Assembly: GCA_001045525.1 (NCBI GenBank) | Contig: LDWW01000031.1 | Span: 1-39,970 of the forward strand | Direction of reading: 5' to 3' | Length of the DNA stretch: 39,970 nucleotides | DNA from: Chitinispirillum alkaliphilum | Lineage (GTDB): Bacteria; Fibrobacterota; Chitinivibrionia; Chitinivibrionales; Chitinispirillaceae | Shown: piece by piece, positions 36,115-39,970 of the stretch | How positions within the stretch are numbered: position 1 is the first letter of the stretch | Layout: the number at the start of each line of letters is the position of its first letter | The notes under the pieces: generated by a model | Told to the model about the DNA's origin: nothing | Seen by the model: the letters and a program-made list of their open reading frames with translations, nothing else | Databases searched by the model: none | Program-made: the position numbers and the translations under genes

Positions 36115-36784
36115 CCCCTTTGGAAATGCAGGACGAATTTCCTCTCTTGGAATAAACCTGGTCTTTTAAACGAGAATTTTTAACCAAATTAGTTTATTGA
36201 AAAATTAGAATAGGTTAAAGGTTTTCCGGTGTGCTTTTCAGAGTTCAATTTCAGTAACCTCTAATGGTAGATGGGAAAAGCATTCCCCTGGTTGCAGCTC
36301 CCTCTTTGGCAGACCCATCGGGATCTTCCACCACCCCTTCAATGCGGTCGGGGATTTATACTGATCACAGCCAAAGTATCACGGGGGCACAGTTCGGCAA
36401 TTCGTGTTTTCAGAATCTTTGAATATATCATTATACTTTGTATTATCCCTCTTTATTTCGTGCCTTTTGTGTATTTCTTGGTTTATCTACCCCACTAAGT
36501 TTTATTAAATTCAGGGATTCCATATTCCAGTCAGGTGGTACAGAATCTGGCTCCTTTTATTTGCTGAAAGATAAAGACAAACTCCTAAAAGTAAAAATTG
36601 ATTTCTTTTCACATACACACCCGCTGTAAAGATACAATATACATTTAATAAGGTTGTGATATTTGGAAGACTTGGATTCAATTTGTAAGTGCAAACCATA
36701 TCACATAGCATGAAACCTCTATGTAAATCATAAAAACAGAAACAAGAATATGGGCGCCTCCCTCCGAGGACTCCGAACTGAAAT
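36115..36784. other. Gene-poor region left of the repeat array
   Basis: Several short open frames exist on both strands, but none has a ribosome site with a recognisable product. The stretch 36764-36784 (beginning CCGAGGACTCCG) loosely resembles one more degenerate repeat unit. No tRNA or terminator is seen. Confidence 0.4.
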
Positions 36785-37082
36785 GTTAGAAACATGGCCT
36801 TAAATGTTAGAAACATGGCCTTAAAAGTTAGGAACAAGGCCTGAAAAGTTTAGGAACAAGGCCTGAAAAGTTTAGGAACAAGGCCTGAAAAGTTTAGGAA
36901 CAAGGCCTGAAAAGTTTAGGAACAAGGCCTGAAAAGTTAGGAACAAGGCCTGAAAAGTTAGGAACAAGGCCTGAAAAGTTAGGAACAAGGCCTGAAAAGT
37001 TAGGAACAAGGCCTGAAAAGTTAGGAACAAGGCCTGAAAAGTTAGGAACAAGGCCTGAAAAGTTAGGAACAAGGCCTGATTT
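36785..37082 (+). repeat. Tandem 21/22-bp repeat array, 14 units
   Basis: The unit is GTTAGGAACAAGGCCTG followed by four A. Units 1-2 (36785-36826) are diverged (GTTAGAAACATGGCCTTAAA). Units 3-14 are almost identical; four of them (36848-36935) carry an extra T (GTTTAGG, 22 bp). The last unit ends in TGATTT. No spacers separate the units, so this is not a CRISPR. On the minus strand the array reads as heptapeptide repeats (SGLVPNF or QALFLTF) because 21 is divisible by 3, but the 22-bp units break the frame. Confidence 0.97.
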
Positions 37083-37086
37083 TGCT

Positions 37087-37254
37087 GCCAAAGCACCTGT
37101 TCCGAACATTTTTAGGCCTGTTTCAACCGTTTTTGACCATGTTTCTATGATTTTTGTTATTGTTCCAGAGAGATTGATAGCTGTTCCTTGCTATTTTGGC
37201 CATGTTTCTACCGATTCTGTGGTTGTTCCTAACATTTATGGTGATGTTCCTAAC
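37087..37254 (-). repeat. Degenerate 21-bp repeats in opposite orientation, 8 units
   Basis: Starting 4 bases after the forward array, eight consecutive 21-bp units carry the reverse complement of the same motif. Each has TGTTYC at positions 12-17 of the unit (for example the last two end TGTTCCTAAC). Several contain GGCCATGTTTCTA, which is the reverse complement of the diverged forward units 1-2. The exact 21-base phase over 168 bases is directly visible; the units are much more diverged than those of the forward half. Confidence 0.85.
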
Positions 37255-37367
37255 TTTTTTGCTTTAAACAACCCTCTTTTGGTAACATTTGCATTCATAT
37301 AAGCACATCCTGTTTTCCGTTGGGGTCTAAATTGGATTCAACAAAATTTACCAATGATCAGGAACAG

Positions 37368-37518
37368 ATGTAAAACTGATTTCTTTTCTGAGTCGCTCGA
37401 CAGGTTTCTTCATCAGCCGATGTGATCATAATGGAAGGAGAAAGCTACAGAATCAAAAACCGGATAGGTATTGATCATGCCTCCAGGCAGGAGGGATATG
37501 CAATGGTAACATAGTAGA
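37368..37518 (+). pseudogene. Fragment resembling the C-terminus of IS21 IstB
   Basis: One frame reads DFFSESLDRFLHQ, and after a one-base shift another reads ADVIIMEGESYRIKNR and then continues to TAG at 37518. Together this resembles the IstB/DnaC-like helper-ATPase ending (A-x-LDRLxH-x-A-x-x-I-x-x-xGESxR). No upstream Walker motifs or IstA are visible, so it is a decayed tail only. The match is by eye over about 30 residues. Confidence 0.4.
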
Positions 37519-37702
37519 TGAATGTGCGGTAAAGGAGTGTGTCATTGCCGATGTCAAATAAGAATCGTCATACAGTATGTATCTTTAAGGGATTGGTGTC
37601 TGTCTCAAAACAGAATGCCCCGGAATCTGAAGTTAAGCCCTGAATACTTTTTCCTATAAATAATATAGCAGCAGTTGCTTTGATGAGCGCTTCGTTCAAC
37701 AG

Positions 37703-37733
37703 GTTTTTTCTGCATCCTGAATGCAGAAAAAAC
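37703..37733. terminator. Strong hairpin with A/T arms, possible bidirectional terminator
   Basis: A perfect 13-bp stem (37703-37715 GTTTTTTCTGCAT, 37721-37733 its complement) encloses a 5-base loop. The arms end in runs of T/A, giving an intrinsic-terminator look, but the GC part is small. It lies 160 bases downstream of the minus-strand PIN-like gene and could end that transcript. Confidence 0.5.
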
Positions 37734-37893
37734 GCTTGATGTTGTGCGGAGTTCTGGAGCATTTTTTGACCTGCTGCTCTTTTTTCTGTGCCGATATTAT
37801 TCTAATATCTGCGCGAATCCCATCTCTTTTCTGTTGTTTTGTTGAGTTCTTCGTTGCATTCTGTCCGCTTTGAATTGATTGGTATGCTATAGA

Positions 37894-39834
37894 TCATAAG
37901 CACGGGTTTTTGGAAATTATTTTCTCTGCCAAAAAAGTGATTTTTTCGATCCCTTCTTTCTGGGTTAATACTCTAAAAAACATACGACCAAATGCGGTTG
38001 CCATGCTTGGATAGTTACAAGAAAATACTTTTTGTGCCAACTTTTTAATGTAATTAGCATTAGTAGCAATGGACGATGAAAGGTAAACAAATGTAATAAA
38101 TGCTGTGAGTACTACTGAATCTTTGTTAACTACAAAAGCGATTACTGAAAGAATTGTTGTTACTAGTAAAGACAAAATTGAGAGTAGAATAAAATATGGA
38201 AAACTTGCATTTGCATATCTACGTTTGTATGAAATATAATTAGGGTTGTCGATAATTTTTATAACTTGCAAATTGAAGTGATTATCTTTATTGTTTTTAT
38301 ATTCTTCTACAGTAGTTGAATTGAAAAACACTGCATCTAGAATACTTTCAGCATTAACCTCAATTTTTGATGATAATTCTGTTACTTTTGTAGCTGTTTT
38401 AAGATCAAGTCGTGTTCCCTGTAGGCATTTTGATAAAATGATTTTAGCTTCAAAATTCATTTTTACTTTGGGGTCGAGAATCCAAATCATTCCAGCTAGT
38501 TCATAGTCAAGGTAAGCATACGGAATTTCTCTTTGACCGATGTTGTTTTTATTCCAACTCCGTAGTTTTTTAGAACAGGTAACTATTAATGCATTTGCTT
38601 GTTCAAACTTGGTAACCACACTTCGCCTTCTACTTCTGACAACCTGACATATTGACATTAAATAATCAGTTTGATTCTCTGCCCGGGCACATATTTCTGG
38701 AGGAATTTTATTATACTCTTCAGAATTTATCATGTCTTCAAAATTGTCGGGAATGGGCATTTCTGTCTGAATAGGAAAATGTCGATTTTTTCTTCTGCTT
38801 ATTTCCCTCTTAGTCGCACTAACTAAACTCCGGTTAAGTAAATCTCTGTATGAAGAGTGTGCTTTGTCGATTGTTGTAATATTTTGAACAATTGTTCCTA
38901 TACCAAAGTTATTGAAAAGAATTGCTTCAATATTCCTAGAGATGTTATCCAGTTCTGTTGCTGTAATACCCTTTCTAATACAGGCAGCTGTAATTCCTTC
39001 CATATATCTTGCAATTTGTGGGCTTATTACGTCACCACTACGTTGATAATTTTTTAACGATTCAATGGCACCATCGAATATTTTGTGAAGATCCTCAATT
39101 GTTATGGACAATACTGAAAGTTTAAACCCTGCATTTTTGTAAATCTTTAAACACTCAAAAGCGGCATTGTAGAGCAAGGGTTCTTGCAAATCTAATAAGC
39201 GAAGCAAAAAATTTGTATCAAAAAAAAGAACTATATTTTTTGCAGATTCCAGACGTGACGGCAACCCGTTCGTTAAAGGGGCTGATGTCAATAGACGAGA
39301 ATATATCTCTGACAATATAAGCTGTTCAAAAAAAATGTAGATTTCGCTGTTTTTTAATGCTTCTTGCTCTAGAAAGTGGGCTAACTGTTGCAATTCAGGC
39401 TCATTGATTTCCAATGCTATGGAATCAGTGTTTTGAACCTTGTAGTCAGAATTAACGGATATTAATTTTTCTAATACCTGTTCTAAATTGTCTATATTGG
39501 GTAAGTATTCATGACAATGTTTTATTAGTTTTTCATATTCTGATCGATACTTCTTTTTTTGCACTTCGGTTTGTTGATAATTGTTCGTTCGCTCAATCGT
39601 ATGGGACTTATAATGTAGATTAAAATTTGGTGATTTATCTACAAGATATCTTATCACGGGGTCATTAACAGAAATCCCATATGCTGCATTTATTTGATTG
39701 ATTGCATTTTCTATCGAGATTGATTTTTTGTTGCCGATTCCGATGTTCAAAATGTGCAAAAAGGCAGTACAAATATCTACATCTTTGTCTGTGTGTAGTC
39801 GAATAAAATTGTACTTATGAGCTAAGGTATTCAT
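37894..39834 (-). CDS. PIN-like nuclease-domain protein with C-terminal membrane helices
   Basis: 646 residues; no full-length family recognised. An N-terminal helical region (about 1-190) leads to a PIN-like start, IVLFFDTNFLLRLLDL (D206, N208). A conserved-looking acidic residue (E247 in ITIEDLH) and D390 (NQTDYLM) could complete a metal site. IVTCSKKLRSW (about 417-427) resembles the last PIN strand but lacks its usual Asp. Two membrane helices follow near 546-570 and 575-592. GAGGGG is 4 bases before the ATG. Codon use is more AT-rich than in the neighbours. RNA cleavage in a toxin or phage-defence role is inference. Confidence 0.6.
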   Translation of the reverse strand: MNTLAHKYNFIRLHTDKDVDICTAFLHILNIGIGNKKSISIENAINQINAAYGISVNDPVIRYLVDKSPNFNLHYKSHTIERTNNYQQTEVQKKKYRSEYEKLIKHCHEYLPNIDNLEQVLEKLISVNSDYKVQNTDSIALEINEPELQQLAHFLEQEALKNSEIYIFFEQLILSEIYSRLLTSAPLTNGLPSRLESAKNIVLFFDTNFLLRLLDLQEPLLYNAAFECLKIYKNAGFKLSVLSITIEDLHKIFDGAIESLKNYQRSGDVISPQIARYMEGITAACIRKGITATELDNISRNIEAILFNNFGIGTIVQNITTIDKAHSSYRDLLNRSLVSATKREISRRKNRHFPIQTEMPIPDNFEDMINSEEYNKIPPEICARAENQTDYLMSICQVVRSRRRSVVTKFEQANALIVTCSKKLRSWNKNNIGQREIPYAYLDYELAGMIWILDPKVKMNFEAKIILSKCLQGTRLDLKTATKVTELSSKIEVNAESILDAVFFNSTTVEEYKNNKDNHFNLQVIKIIDNPNYISYKRRYANASFPYFILLSILSLLVTTILSVIAFVVNKDSVVLTAFITFVYLSSSIATNANYIKKLAQKVFSCNYPSMATAFGRMFFRVLTQKEGIEKITFLAEKIISKNPCL

Positions 39835-39970
39835 TTTACCCCTCTATGTAAAGGAAAAATTATAGGTCATATCGGCTTTTATGTGTTATCAAGCTTTTCT
39901 CCTTCGCGCCTCCTACTCCTCGGCACTCTTATTTACGCAGCATCTTATGTCCTGCGGAAAAATTGCGCAC
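39835..39970. other. Right edge, upstream of the PIN-like gene
   Basis: The 136 bases hold the ribosome site and presumably the promoter of the minus-strand PIN-like gene. No other gene is identifiable before the window ends. Confidence 0.4.

Larger units (their letters stand above)
37255..37893. other. Gene-poor region right of the repeat array
   Basis: It holds an IstB-like remnant (37368-37518) and a strong hairpin (37703-37733), both listed. A 64-codon minus-strand frame at 37568-37762 spans the hairpin and matches nothing I know. Otherwise nothing is seen. Confidence 0.4.

Noticed and set aside
36872-37109. Minus-strand ORFs of heptapeptide repeats
   Set aside because: Both are by-products of a 21-bp DNA period; they lack ribosome sites and are broken by 22-bp units.
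36785-37254. CRISPR array
   Set aside because: Units are contiguous with no spacers, are only 21-22 bp, and the orientation flips halfway; no cas genes are near.
37568-37762. 64-codon minus-strand ORF
   Set aside because: It runs through a perfect hairpin, has only a weak ribosome-like sequence and no resemblance to known proteins; kept only as part of the intergenic description.

Overview
The window reads as chromosomal DNA from a moderately AT-rich, didermic (Gram-negative-type) bacterium. The evidence is several beta-barrel outer-membrane proteins with signal peptides, lipoprotein signals, a large alpha-2-macroglobulin, MltG and Tat-type leaders. An exported CE4 deacetylase beside a GH8 glycanase, plus TreY, suggests a polysaccharide-using bacterium. 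A Fibrobacterota/Chitinivibrionia-type organism would fit, but that is inference from gene content and no marker gene is present. I saw no rRNA, tRNA or CRISPR.

Layout. (1) 484-3594, minus strand: a run of six genes (tiny membrane protein, SAM methyltransferase, YihY/BrkB membrane protein, DUF1328-like mini-protein, tiny basic protein, beta-barrel protein), probably an envelope operon. (2) 3874-7423, plus strand: mltG, YjbH-like barrel protein, exported thioredoxin and U32 peptidase-family protein, tightly packed. (3) 7436-10811, minus strand: a membrane hybrid histidine kinase and an Eis-like acetyltransferase. (4) 11030-15459, plus strand: alpha/beta hydrolase, a membrane protein with a central spermidine-synthase domain, and an AmmeMemoRadiSam-type radical SAM enzyme. 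These converge on a second radical SAM gene (15463-16539, minus). Both radical SAM proteins begin with a Tat-like leader ending in a lipobox-like Cys. (5) 16927-22839, minus: a giant alpha-2-macroglobulin whose thioester motif is lost. (6) 23259-25980, minus: NodB-type deacetylase and GH8 lipoprotein. (7) 26220-31536: treY, aldo/keto reductase, membrane-anchored gluzincin peptidase and a small barrel protein, with genes overlapping tail to tail. (8) 31727-32226: decayed IS30-type transposase. (9) 32534-36114, plus: YfhO-like membrane protein and GT4 glycosyltransferase, translationally coupled. (10) 36115-37893: a gene-poor accessory stretch with a 21-bp repeat array that reverses orientation at its centre and an IstB-like remnant. 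(11) 37894-39834, minus: a PIN-like/transmembrane protein with an AT-rich, transferred look.

The least explained items are the head-to-head 21-bp array, the PIN-TM protein beside it, the two apparently exported radical SAM lipoproteins next to a membrane spermidine-synthase fusion, and a 33-codon ORF with a strong Shine-Dalgarno and a terminator. Nothing here can be called a proven new system from sequence alone.
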